Part shown: positions 34,861 through 46,739 of the stretch, piece by piece
Numbering within the stretch: position 1 is the first letter of the stretch
How the letters are laid out: each line of letters begins with the position of its first letter
Source of the DNA: Paramarasmius palmivorus
Taxonomy: Eukaryota > Basidiomycota > Agaricomycetes > Agaricales > Marasmiaceae
Assembly: GCA_037176845.1 (NCBI GenBank)
Contig: JAYKXP010000009.1
Span: 62,001-126,000, forward strand
Length of the DNA: 64,000 nucleotides
Reading direction: 5' to 3'
Program-made: the position numbers and the translations under genes
Notes under the pieces: generated by a model
The model's input: only the letters and a program-made list of their open reading frames with translations
Database searches by the model: none
Told to the model about the DNA's origin: nothing

Positions 34861-36314
34861 TCTTCAGAAAAAGTTAACATGGTAAATATTACTACTGGTG
34901 TATGTACAATAGATTACTAGCCGAGCTGTTGAAACCAGGCTGAAGTTGCGCATAGAGTACCGTATTCAGAGCGTCTACAATTGATACTATCTTGTCGATA
35001 GTGAGCCAGCTAATGTCAGAGGTATAAAACGCGTCCTCTAACCCTCACCATAACTGACCACCACTATGCAAACCACAACCTTCCGAGACTCCAAAACCGG
35101 CCAAATTATCGAATCCTCCTTCTCCCGAACTGCCCAACTCCTAAACTATCCAAGTGACACATGCCGGGTCTGCAGTGAGTTTGTCTTTTCGTCTCTGGCA
35201 TTCGGCAGGATGAATATGTTGGACTTTGTGGAACGAAACGAAGGCAAGAGGTATCGCGGTGTTTTGTGCACCCAAGAGCTTCAATCTTTCTCGTCCTCAA
35301 TGCATACCGTTCTCTTCTTCCTGCCTTTCTCACCCAAAGACACTGTCGCTGGTGAACGACCTATACCAAAAGTCAACATCAAACAAAGGACGTTGAGCGA
35401 CTAGCGCGTACCTTCTGAACCCACTGACGAACCCTCACCAAACATCCATTCTCCAAAGACGCCAATCCCGATGCCGAAAGTTCATGGATATGGTAATGAG
35501 GGAACAGCTAGAAGATGGTTGCAAGCAAGTTGCGAGTGTATGTAATGGCGATGAAGCGGAAAAATGTTCCTCCGCGGCTTTTCTTTTCGGCGCTTTCCTC
35601 ACGACCACCATTCAGAATTACTCTACACTCGCTCAACCATGCTAACCTCGAATCGCATAGGCCAACTCGACGCCTGCACTTACTTCACCCAATCTGTGAG
35701 TAAATCCAAATCTGGAACTGGTATATGACGATGGGTGCCGGACAATAGGGACGGCGAGTGCGAAACGATAGAGCGCTTTGGTCAAGGTATGAATCCATTC
35801 TCTTCTAGCTTCCACTGTATCGTCTAATTCTCTCAGATTTATGCAACATATCGCCCAGACCATGTTGGGTTCTTCCATTGAACACTTCAAGAAACCCTTC
35901 ATCGGCTCACTTCCTTGGCCAACATTCACACCATCACTCCCGTGCCCGCTCTCACATCGACAAGGCCATATTCCCTTTCTCCAGATCTACACCAGGTACT
36001 CTCACTTGTGCTCCAATCTTAGGCTGCTCGAGTTCTTTTCACATGTGTTGGTTGAAGCTCCTCGCGCGCCTGGACGATAACACGTCTTTCGGGGTTCTGC
36101 AGTGTGACGAGGACGATGACGAGTAGGATGGGAGTTCTAGTGTCTAATAAAACCCGTGTAAGCCTAGTCTTTAACTATCTAGATGTACCGAAGAATACTT
36201 CGATCGCGACAATAAAATTGAATACAACCACGTTCAGTAAGAAAAGAAAGATCGGGAACGCATCACGTCTGGCAATGTACTCCTTCACACAACCACAGGG
36301 GCTCCCTTGACATT
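34861..36314. other. Region around the orientation switch
   Basis: 35530-36110 still carries repeat-family sequence in left-half orientation ('CTCCGCGGCTTTTC' at about 35570; 'CAGATTTATGCAACAT' at 35838). From 36315 the 7TM copies and the repeats run the other way. A 112-codon frame at 35066-35404 (+) shows no family motif. No gene is supported. Confidence 0.35.
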
Positions 36315-38140
36315 CTACGCATCCTCCCGACCACCTTCGAAACCTCCAGAGCTCCTAATAATCGATAGGACCTGAGCCTGTGATTGAGTGGTGCTTACAC
36401 CTCCGGGTCCTTGCCGTGTAGGCAGGCTGGTGAAACGAATATCGGAGACTGCCTCCTGCAGACTTTCGACGTTCTGGCCGAACTTCGCTCGGACCATAAT
36501 CAAAGTCGGAGCTATACCCTAGTAGATCAAATTGGAATCAGAGAGCTAGAGAGATACCATATCTCTTGCTTACAGCACTGAGCGATACGAGGGGGACCAG
36601 GTCAAAAGGATACTTCTCGAACGGCACGGTGTTTGTAAGGATCAGAATTGTCACACTCATAATTGGATAGATCAACCCAGACTCGAGTCTGTGAGAGGAA
36701 TTAGTGAAAGTATCCAATACGATAGTGAGATGTATCATCTCACATGAATCTGGAAATAGATTGAACGAGTTTATCGCTTGTGTAGACACCCTGAGCATGG
36801 ACTTGTCGGTGTATCCACCAAATACGCCCGGCTATACTGTACTATTTCATTCGTTTCGGATGGCATTGTGACCTGTGACCTTCCATCCGAAAGTGACCTG
36901 TCGGATGGTGGGCCCGCGGTCTGTGACCACGGCAAAAATTTCGGAAATTAACGCCCAAAATTGCCAAATTTGGGCAAAATTCGGGATGTTAGCGCTGGTA
37001 ACTCGCTGGGAGGACTCGGATGATCCTCCAGTGACCTGTGACCAAACGAAAAATTTCGGATATTTTTGGCCTTGTGACCGTGACCATCCGAAATGAATGA
37101 AATAGTACAGTATGTGCCGTCAATCACAGGACACAATCACGTCTAGACACGTACCAGTCAGTAAAGTAATAGCGATATTGCTGACAGAACTGCCAATAAG
37201 ATATCCGGTTTCGACACCGTTCTGTATATCCAACAGATTTGCAGCATTTAGACTGGTAGTAAGACTGGTTGTCCCAATTGATTCCAGAGTATAAGTAGCG
37301 AGTCCACAAGCTTTGGACGATCATATCATCATTAGCTACCGCAATGGTTCAAAGAAGACCGCACCGTTGACCAAGACTGAGGCCATGATCAGAGGAACGG
37401 CTATCAGCTTGTTGGAACCCCAGATAAGATAACACCGGTGAATCTAAATCCAGACAGGAATCAGTGACCATTAATTCAGAGTGATAGCACGAACCAGCAT
37501 CCATTCTGCCATGATACTGACATCGACGACGCAAGTCAGACGACAGGAACATGCAGTACAGAGAGGCATACTTGAGGAGAACGCCGACGAATCTTTCGGT
37601 TATGCTGGGTGAATGCACGACAAAGAGTCAGTGTTGCTACAGAACAAGACAGACAATGCAATTACGAGCCAAGTTTCCGCTCAAAGTCGTCAAAATTCCG
37701 GTATCGCTCATATAGGTCGTAATCTTCATTCCTGACTACGTTGAAGCGAACAACGGCACCATGGACAAAATAGGCAGTTCTGTTGACCACAAAGATTGTT
37801 GACAACACAAATAAAACCACAGTGAGGATAAGGTAGAGATTCTTATGGTGTCTTTCACCAGTTCGATTGCCATTACGCATCATGTAGATATATGTCCCGA
37901 AGAGCAGGACATAGATACCTATGAAAGTTTGTTATATTCTCTACCAGATGAACGATGACTGCAACATACCGTAGGCAAAGTACATGGCCTAATACAATGA
38001 TCTACACTTCAGCATGCGCTCATGGTCACAGTGGTACACATTGATAGCAGTACACTCACCGACAGAGTAGAGATTGGATAAATGACAGTCTGTTGGACAG
38101 AAAGGAAGGCAAGATGGCTTTCAGGGATTCTGGGCGACAT
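36315..38140 (-). CDS. 7TM receptor-like membrane protein, copy D (intact, intron 7 carries a transposon)
   Basis: Exons in transcript order (- strand): 38140-38060, 37988-37970, 37918-37666, 37604-37572, 37516-37495, 37443-37365, 37310-37155, 36831-36744, 36688-36574, 36518-36315. All junctions are GT-AG and in phase, giving 349 residues. The product begins 'MSPRIPESHLAFLSVQQ' and has seven hydrophobic segments, 'IHRCYLIWGSNK' after helix 3, and 'PTLIMVRAKFGQNVESLQEA' at the start of the tail. The tail is shortened and ends '…GREDA'. Intron 7 is 323 bases instead of about 50-75 because of a 274-bp inverted-repeat element that ends five bases before the splice acceptor, which could reduce correct splicing. 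CpG content is normal. Confidence 0.75.
36837..37110. mobile_element. 274-bp TA-flanked MITE in intron 7 of copy D
   Basis: Terminal inverted repeats of about 28 bases begin CTGTACTATTTCATTC, continuing TTTCGGATGG with one mismatch. The flanking TA is at 36835-36836 and 37111-37112. Copies A and B have CACATATAGC at the same intron position, which gives the empty site directly and confirms a TA duplication. TA duplication fits a Tc1/mariner-like source. Interior words GTGACCTGTGACC and AATTTCGG repeat. No ORF. Confidence 0.8.
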
Positions 38141-38204
38141 TGCTATAGAGTGGAGTGAAGGATTGAGGCATATTAATACCTCTACGCACACTACGGGATG
38201 AATA

Positions 38205-38562
38205 TTACTGACAGTCGGCTCTGATCACATCTGGACATTTGTGCCATGTATTTCGGTGGAAAGATCGCCGGATACATGAGCTTGTTGAGATCTGAAAGCG
38301 TGCAATGAGTTGTGATGGAGCGGTATTTTCTGTAGAATAAATCACAGATTCAGATTTAGATTTCACTATTATAGGTTGAAGTTGGGTGCTCACCTGCTTG
38401 CTCATCCGGTTTGATAGCGATCTTCTTAGAGGCCCTGCTGACGCGCTGAACCTTCAAGCCAGAAACTAACGAGAAGGTTAGCAGGATCCCCATGATCAAA
38501 ATTACCGACTTTGTGAAGTATTCGGACTGAAGCGGTGTTTCATGTTTCAATGCGGAGGACAT
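38205..38562 (-). CDS. Small single-TM hypothetical protein upstream of copy D
   Basis: ATG at 38560-38562 (- strand). Exon 1 is 38562-38394 and encodes 'MSSALKHETPLQSEYFTKSV', one hydrophobic helix ('ILIMGILLTFSLVSG') and a basic segment ('RVSRASKKIA'). A GTGAGC donor and a CTACAG acceptor (exon 2 from 38329) fit an intron of 64 bases. The exact 3' end is uncertain; the open frame runs to 38205, only 65 bases before the copy D start codon. The homologous but decayed sequence upstream of copy C conserves the frame and the donor site. No family recognised. Confidence 0.4.
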
Positions 38563-39074
38563 GCAATCCCTGATACACCATTATCGATGCACGGAAGAAT
38601 CGACCTTAGTTTCCCGTCGGCCCCAACCCAAGTACCCTCTAACAGGTTTTGTGCCCATTTTCTCTTGAAAACATCGATGGATGATGCATATGCATCATGT
38701 ACGATAAGGATGGAATGTAATGAAGTTGGATGGCGTTACTTGGTATGACTGAATGCGATGATCATTTCGCCATTAGTTACACAAGATAAGAACTTTGCGA
38801 CTCTTCTTATCACAGCGGTGTCCACCAAAGAAGAGAAATGAATTCGATGTGCAAAGGGATCCGAGCCAACGTTGTGGGTCAATGTTGGATATGTGTGCCT
38901 GGGCTGCACGATCAACTGGGTATCTCGGTGGTACAAGAAAGTGAAGGTAACTGACTGTAGGTTGATGGTTTGTTTACAGTGAGCATGGTGTAGAATTGAG
39001 AGCACGATTAACGCGGAACGAGCTCTAGAGGCGTCGTAATGGTGGTGGTTCCAGGTAAGATAAACCTTTGCCAT
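38563..39074 (-). repeat. Duplicated upstream segment of copy D
   Basis: The - strand frame 39074-38736 contains 'FSSLVDTAVIRRVAKFLSCV', matching the copy C upstream segment at about 29570-29640. It is part of the inverted duplication that includes copies C and D. Whether the frame was ever a gene is unclear. Confidence 0.45.
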
Positions 39075-41010
39075 TTACGGTAAGTGCAGAAAAATCTACC
39101 AACTCGGGATTATCGCGGCCCCGCTCTTTGCATCGAGCTTCGACCTACCTCCATCTACTCTTTCAGAACCACCCTTGCACCCACAAGCTCTCGTCGAACA
39201 TACAAATATCGAGCGCATCCTTCTACCCCTTCGTACCTCATCCCAGACTTCGGCGCATTGAGATTGTCCTACAACGTCGAAGGAAAAGTCTGAGTGGCAT
39301 TCCGCAACCCGTTTCGGTCGGGGGTTATGTTCTGTAGTTCGTGTGGGGTTCAAGTGGGGCTAGCGGGCTGGGATCTGGATAATAGGAGCGGTGGGGAATG
39401 AGATGAAGAGCATCAAGCATGAATCAGGATGAGGCCCGCAATTGGTTTTAAATAACTCAGGTACGTGTCGTTGGCTCCTGATACTTGATGCCCCAGTATT
39501 CAATCTCAGATTACAGCCGTACACATTTAGTTCCATGCTAGCTGAAGCACGCAGGTTCTAGGATTGTCGGACTAGCAGCTCTCGACAGCTTGCAGGATCT
39601 GCGGCGACTACTTGATGAGCTCGGCACATCATTAAATACAGGGGTAGCAATGGAGAATGTTCTGTCTTTCCGAAGCATTATTCACGTCCCCATGATATAC
39701 TGGAGCATCCATGGTGTCGCGAATATGCCTTTCGGTGCACTGTCCGAGGTTAGACGTCAAAGAGAGCGGTGCATTTGCCTTGGGAACGTGCCGAAGGCAT
39801 ACCATATACATGGCTTTTCTTTCGTTCCCAACCGTACGTCTCACTTATTATTGTGACTCTTTCACAGGCTCACCGATCCATGTTTGATACTTAGATGTTT
39901 GGCATCGGTAACATGCATGATGCATGTCAGGGCGCAAGTATCATCCCGAAGATCCATCGACGCGCGTTCTCTACTACATCTTCCTCATCGTTAATCCAAC
40001 CTATTCGATCTCCGACCAGCCATTCTTGCGCGATGGGGGTATCGTTTCGTTCGCCATTGTCCTGACAAACCTCAGAGTACGCTCCGATTGCTGGATCTTG
40101 AGGGTGCGCATGCTTATGTTCTTCTTTTTCTTTCTAGCGCAGAATCTTACGGTAGTATTAGCAACAGGCATTCCACCTCTCGATAAAAGCCAGGAACGAG
40201 CTCGAGCCTCGGGAGCTCAAACAGATGACTACAAGAACTGAAGCTTTAGGAACGCTCCGCCGGAAGGTTCCAAGGGACTGCTTTTACGCGCAAACCGGTG
40301 GATCACCTGGAGCTCCCGAGTCTCGAGAATCTTTTCCGAACGCTCGTATGCTCATCATGTACCAGCAACTGCTATGGCCTTGTTCCTCACTGGGAGCAGT
40401 GTACTCCTCAAAGCCTCCGTTTTCGTCACAAATCTGTGGTCTGGCGACTATACAAAGGTAATAGTACTTATTCGAGGTTACATGGCTTGACGAAAGACCA
40501 GATAATGAGGGTTCCTCAAGTACGTCAAATGGAGCCGATCCAGAGTATCCAGTTCAACGAGTAACGCGTAGTTTCTACCACGAATACCTCCCTGTCGTAA
40601 TCTAGACATTCTTGTTAGATGTTAGCTATTGTCCGTAATATAACACTGAACTCACGGGTAGAACATCATTCTCCTTGCTCGATCGCGCCTCCTCTTCGGC
40701 GGCGAGATATTGAGCGCAGGCTAGGGATTGTGAAAATGGACCTTCTAGTCAACCCAGACCAAAGTGTCTTCGTTTGGGAGATGGGAGAGCATAGCCGACG
40801 ACGAAAGTGCTGGTAACTGTATCCTTCCTTGGAAGTAGCTAGGTTGGCCTATGTGATAGTAAGCGAAAGAGGCGAGGCGTAGTCCGAGCAACGATCATAC
40901 CAATCAGTTCAATAATCAATGCGGGAATTAGATCGAGCACGTACAAAGCTGAGCCTCTCCTTCTGAGCGTAAGAACGAGACAAAAATGAGCTTTTTTTTG
41001 TAAACGGGAT
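39075..41010. other. Decayed sequence without a supported gene
   Basis: Several short + strand frames (39590-39856, 39924-40241, 40225-40461) show no motif. Fragments such as 'CTTTCCGAAGCATTATTCAC' near 39667 resemble 55457-55480 and suggest remnants of the right-half repeat family. Confidence 0.3.
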
Positions 41011-41220
41011 TTAGCACCAATAATGACGTGGAACGGAAGATGACATACATTGAGATTCCTGCGGACACACTGGCGTGAAGCGTCTTTCTATTCGTCTATG
41101 AGTTTGGATGTGGTCGGCTGGAACGGGTGCAAATCTAGAAGATATGAGCATGGTTCTGAGGATGTTGAAGAACGAACACACACCTACCGCGGCAGTTAGA
41201 GGTCTATAGCCATCGGGCAT
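41011..41220 (-). repeat. Inverted fragment of the left-half repeat family
   Basis: The - strand encodes 'FFNILRTMLISSRF', matching + strand sequence at about 12095-12143. It is one of the anchors showing that repeats right of 36.2 kb are inverted relative to those on the left. Confidence 0.45.
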
Positions 41221-43200
41221 GAATCATGTCGGACCATTGCAGATTGTATTCTTGACTTTGTGTGCAGTTGCGAACAGTTGATATGACCATTGAGTTGACC
41301 AGCGCTATGTCATTTTTAGCGCAGTCTTGAACGAAATACTCTACCCAGGGATGAAATTGAACAGATTGAGGCACACTCCTGTATGCAGCATAGTATCACT
41401 GACGAGGACGTCCGGTTCACTAGAGTTGAAAGTCTCGAGTGTGGCTGTCGTGGAGCGGGTTGTGATGGTGGTTGTGAGGAAAGCTATGAACCCAGATTTC
41501 GTCAGAAATCTGACTCCGACCCGCCGAACCGACTCCGAGTGCCTGATCCGACTATGCTAACCAAGTCCAACTTTCAACTCCAACTTTTTTTGAGCTACTT
41601 ATTTCCTGCTATCGTCTCATGATGATCTATAGTCACGATTTGAGTATAAAATATCCACATGCCAATTAATACTAGTTCAGCTCTGAGAAGCATCCTGTTT
41701 ATGGCCGGCTGTATTCGATCCGGCGCCAGATTAGTGATAGCCGAGCTCGACTTTTTTGAAACCAACTCCAACTTCGACTTAGCCGACTTCGTACTGAGTG
41801 CTGCGACAGTCGTACTTCTTCAATTGCATATCTGACTATTCAAAATTCTCTTTCTACACCCCAAATGCTTTGCTGAAACATATGGAACCGCGGAGGGCCA
41901 GAAGGGAGTGATAGGCGCTGAATAAGCGCCGGGTTTTCGATGGTGAAAAGACGCGTTGAACTTTGGATATTGAATGCGCAACTGTGATTTGATGTCATTA
42001 TGCTCAAATCTCAGTAATAAGTAACTGAATCTGTAGAACGTCAGTGCTCCGCCGTAAGATATTTGGTAGGCAAGTTTGGCAAATTGGGTTTGAAAAGGTT
42101 ATAACCTATTTCCATGGGGCATAAGCTCGAAGACGACTCGAAGAATTCTCAAGTAGGATACTTCTAGAGCATATGAAACAAGTAGAGGAAGTCGTTCAGG
42201 TGTATTTATCTACGGAATACTACTAGTAACTATTCACCTGTGAAAGCAACCAGTCACTGACACATTTATCAGTTTTGATCGTGCAGTCAAACATCCATGG
42301 TATCTTGATATGGAATCCCAGGGGACATTCCCTCAAGGTAGCTAAGGGAAGTTCCTCAAGTATACACTACTTGGAATCCAAGGATAAATGGTTATTCCCC
42401 ATAGTATTGCACCAGGCTTCGGCACCTGAGATAAACTTACCGTGACTTTGAATGTTGCTGCATTTGCATCTGCTATAAACTACTATATACTATCTCAAAG
42501 ATTTGAAACAGTGTAATAATCTATGTAATACCTTTCTTGAGTCTTCATTCATGTACAGAGAACGGGCGACGCGACACATTGACTTGGGAGTCGCGACGCG
42601 TACTGATCAATCGATCACATGCCCTTTCTTACCTGCCTTTTTCGGACTGGCAGGCGCTTGGTCTGTCGGAGCTCCGGAGTCGGAGTCGGTGCTTGGTTAA
42701 CTCACGTACCAGCACCGACTCGTAAGGACACCAAAATGTTAGCATTGTACTTGAAAATCCATAATCTGAGCTCGGATGGTTACAAAATAACACTGTGTTT
42801 AGACAGATAAAGAATTGAATTACCAAAGCTGCACTCGGCTAACGGGCGTTAGCAGTGTTGAAGTTGGAGTTGGAAAAGTCAGTCAAACTCGGTTACCGGA
42901 CGGACCCGAGTCAGTTTCGGACACTGAATTTTTGATGAAATTTGTGTTCATAGAAAGCGGTTATTTTCCGGTTCGTCTTCCTGCCTGCCTGGTCTTTCCA
43001 CGCGACTCCTCTTTGCCTCTTCCTACCAAGCTACAGAGCCAACCCTTTTCGTCGACTATCTCCCTCGTCCCAAAACCATAGAACCCCATTGGAACCCCCA
43101 TCCAAAGCTTCTCTCGGTCACTCAGCTAGAGCCGAAAAGATGCCTCGAGAGACATTAACCTAACCAATCCAACTGCTTCACCAGTCCATTCCCGAGCACT
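41221..43200. repeat. Non-coding segment with GGAGTC-rich inverted repeats
   Basis: 'CTCCGACCCGCCGAACCGAC' at about 41516 and 'AACTCCAACTTT' at 41579 face 'GAAGTTGGAGTTGG' at 42859 and 'ACGGACCCGAGTC' at 42900 in inverted order. This suggests the eroded ends of a roughly 1.4-kb element (41.5-42.9 kb). The ends are too diverged to fix a target duplication. No ORF of note inside. Confidence 0.3.
42683..42721. repeat. Perfect 11-bp inverted repeat (hairpin) within GGAGTC-rich DNA
   Basis: GAGTCGGTGCT at 42683-42693 pairs with AGCACCGACTC at 42711-42721, leaving a 17-base loop. It lies next to 'GGAGTCGGAGTCGG', a word that also occurs at about 62700. Confidence 0.5.
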
Positions 43201-44945
43201 CGCTAACCTGATTCAAAACTTGGAATCTCATCGTTATGGAGTCAAAGAGAGGAAACTGGAGCATTGAAATCGAACAGGTATGCACCCGTCCATTCAGACA
43301 TAGATTCGTATCTGACTCACCCGTCTTTCTGCAGATTTATGCAACTTCATTGAGTATGGCGGTACCAAATCCTTCTCTTGAACGTGCTGAGAAGACGCTA
43401 CATCCTCGGCCGTTCCATCTGTGACTTCTTCCGCTCGTTTTATTCCTCACACCCAGAACACGAACATCTACCTCATATTGGCATCACACTTCGTCCCAGA
43501 AGCATCCAGATTTCCGCTTTCCGACTCTCAAGTCAACGTTTCTTGGCAATATTAGTGCCCTTGTCCTTTTACTCGGGATCCTGCGTCTGTCCTCTCCCCT
43601 ACAGTGCTCCGCGTTCCGCTACCATCGACAGGGTTGCATCCCTCTCTGAACCGCCCCTGCACTCATCTTCGGGTCAATCTCAAATTTTGACATCCCGTCG
43701 TCGAATTTGCTCCGGATACACACGAATGAAGCTTTTCATGGGTCTGAGTCGTATTACTCGTCTTTCGGAGTCCCAGTGAAGCATCTATGAGGATCCAAAA
43801 TGAGATCTGCGGTCGGAATTTGCATGGCCAGCGTGTAGAGTCCGTGACGAAGAATGAGCGGGTTGAAGAGTGCTTGGCTTGAACCCCATAAAACCACCAC
43901 ATTCTAGGTAAGCTCCCTTTCCTTGGACCAGCGCATATGGACTTACGCTATTCTAAGACGACGATAAAGCACAAGGACCTCGGTACCTCTGGCATTGGAC
44001 AAAGCGCTTTCTTTCCCCGAAATGATTCATCTTGTCCGTCAAAGTATTGCTCTGGATCTGATGATCTCGCCACGGTGTTGCAAGCGTGTCGATACTTTGT
44101 GCGAGGCTAGCCGTTGAGGAGCATTGGGATTGGGAACGAGCTGAAAACTTAGATATCGGTTCTTTTCCCGAAGATTCAGCATATCAAACCATGTACGTCT
44201 ATCCTCTTATCACAACTCTCTCATCATTTCCTAATCCGCGGTTGATAGGTAGATGTGTGGTATCGGTGAAGACTATCGATACTTTACCGTTCTGGGTAGC
44301 ACGACCAATACTACAGCACTCTCGATCTCTAGCACCCGTCCCCAGTCCCCACACCTTCACACTCTTCGTTCTTTCTTCCAAAGAGCTGCGCTTTCTTTCG
44401 GAATCTGAATCCATTGTTCACACTACCGGTACTAACATCGACAATGATACCAGCACCGAGACTAATCGGCCGCCTCGATATTGTGCTTGTATCAAGCCAA
44501 ATGTCGATTTCAGAACATACGATCCACAGGTTCACCTTCACCGTCTTTTGCTTTCCGCCCATCTCACAAAAGATACGGAGCAATGGCCTGGAACATCGGA
44601 GAAGGGAGACGGCATCACTTCGAGACCACGGGAATGAGCAAGAGTCTTTCGGATTTCCGCCGACTTGTCAGTTTCTATTATGTGTTTATTCGTAACCAGT
44701 CGAAATAGAAGGTTCATGGGCCATGGAATGGACTTTACTATCCCTATGTGAAACTTGAAGATATTCTGGGTTGCAAGGCTTATGCTTTGACGCTTTCAAA
44801 CGTTGAGATAGGTTGAAACTTTTGTTACCATAACTTTTAAGTGCTGCAACAAGCATGGACCGAAAGAATACCAGTTTACGGACAATACATACATTCAGAG
44901 CCAGTAATAGAAAGAAAGAAAATAACTCTGAACAACGGTACTCCG
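43201..44945 (+). repeat. Degenerate repeat block, right-half orientation
   Basis: The + strand words 'GSK/ESKRGNWSIEIEQ' (ATG at 43236) followed by a GTATGCACCC donor and a TTCTGCAG|ATTTATGCAAC acceptor correspond to the - strand 'IEHALVEV' module of the left half. 44080-44640 matches 55670-56040 in order: GTACGT intron, then 'GGTATCGGTGAAGAC'-like sequence. Frames are broken, so this is a decayed coding repeat. Confidence 0.4.
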
Positions 44946-46238
44946 TCATACAATTGCAGAGTTCTCCTTCCTGTGATTCCCCGCTTGCTCCTCACCACCT
45001 TCGAAAACACCAGGATTACTGACAACTGATAAGACTTGACCTTGTGATTGGATGGTTCTTGTGCCTCCAGGCCCTTGCCATGCAGGCTGGCTGATGAAGT
45101 GAATATCAGAGACCACTTCCTGCAGACTTTCGACATTTTGGCCAAGTTTTGCTCGGACCATAATCAGAGTTGGGGCAATTCCCTGGCATGCCAAGCTATA
45201 ATCAGAGAAGTGAAGAAACACCAAATCTCTTGCTTACAGCACTGAGGGCGACTATGGGGAATAGGTCAAAAGGATGCTTCTCACTTGGCATGGTGTTCAC
45301 AATGATCAAATTTACTGTCATTATGATTGGATAGATTATTCCAGATTCAAGTCTGAGAATTTGAGTCAATAAGTGTCAATATGAAAGGTGTATCATCTCA
45401 CATGAATCTGGAAACAGACTGAACAAGTTTATCACTTGTGTAGACACCTTGAACATGGACTTGTCGGTGAATCCACCAAATACGCCCAGCTATACATGTG
45501 AGATACCAATCAATTGATTGCATCTGGTCACTCACCAGTCAGTAGAGTAATAAAAATATTGTTGACAAGACTGGCAATAGCATATGAGATTTCAAGGGTG
45601 TTCTCAATCACCAACAGATTTGCAGCATTCATATTGGGAGTAGTAAGGTTGGTTGTCCCAATTGACCGCAAAGTATAACTAGCAAGACCCCAAGCTTCAG
45701 AGATCCATGTCATCATTTATTAGCACAAGGGTTCAAAGAAGACTGCACCGTTAACCAAGATTGAGGTTATGATCAAAGGAACAGTGACTATCTTGTTGGA
45801 TCCCCAGATGAGATAGCATCGGTGAATCTGTAATTCAGACATAAAATCAACGGCCATCAGTAAGATACAATGGCACAAACCAGCATCCACTCCGCTGCAA
45901 TACTGTCATTGGCAACTTGTGTCAGACAATAGAAAATGCAGTTCAAAGAGTACTTACTTGAGGAGAACGCTGACAAATGTCTCTGTTGTGCTAGATAAAG
46001 GCATGACACAGAATCAGTGCTGCTGCAGTACAAGGCAGTATATGCAATCATTACTCGCCAAATCTCCTCTCAAAGTCATCAAAATTCTGATATCGTTCCA
46101 GTAGGTCGATATCTTCATTCTTGATAACATTGAAGCGAAGAGCAGCACCATGGACATAGTAGGCAGTTTGGTTGACCACAAAGATTGTCAATAACACAAA
46201 TAAAACCACAATAAGGATGAGGTAGAGGTTTCTATTAC

Positions 46239-46725
46239 TGTAATGACCATGCAAACTCCTACTCATTTCCCTGTCTTCCGGTACTATTTCCACTAGTTCC
46301 CTTCCTGCTTCCGACGTTTTGCCTCCGGAGTTTTCCCACGCCCTTCCGGAGCGTTATCCTTGTCTTCCGGACCCTCCGGGCTATTTTCCCACGGTATTCC
46401 GGAACCTCGGAGCACTTATCTACCATATCCCGACCTTTCTCCTATCATCTTGGCATCTATTCCTCATATATACATTCCTTTATACTTCATGCACCATATG
46501 ACTCTCATATCTCTTCCATCTACTCTGCCTAGTAGTCATCAGATCATCCCGGGCCATCACATCCCTTCCAGCTCCCGGTACATTACTCAGTATATAAACT
46601 GTCATGTATTCCAGTACTGTAGCTTTAGGCAGAAAATCAACCACTAGTAGTGTCGTTCACACTGCTCTATCTTCTCTCTTCTCTGATGGAGTAGTCTCTG
46701 TCTTCCCTGCGGCATGAACGTGACA
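46239..46725 (+). repeat. 5' LTR of the self-priming element
   Basis: U3 has a TATA box TATATAAA at 46591-46598. About 35 bases from it lies TAGGCAGAAAAT (46626-46637), the probable start of R, which is complementary to the primer site just inside the element. Confidence 0.8.
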
Positions 46726-46727
46726 GT

Positions 46728-46739
46728 ATTTTCTGCCTA
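46728..46739 (+). other. Self-priming primer binding site
   Basis: ATTTTCTGCCTA, two bases after the 5' LTR, is the exact 12-base reverse complement of TAGGCAGAAAAT at the predicted mRNA start in R. Tf1/sushi-family elements prime reverse transcription by folding their own mRNA 5' end onto such a site. Confidence 0.75.
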
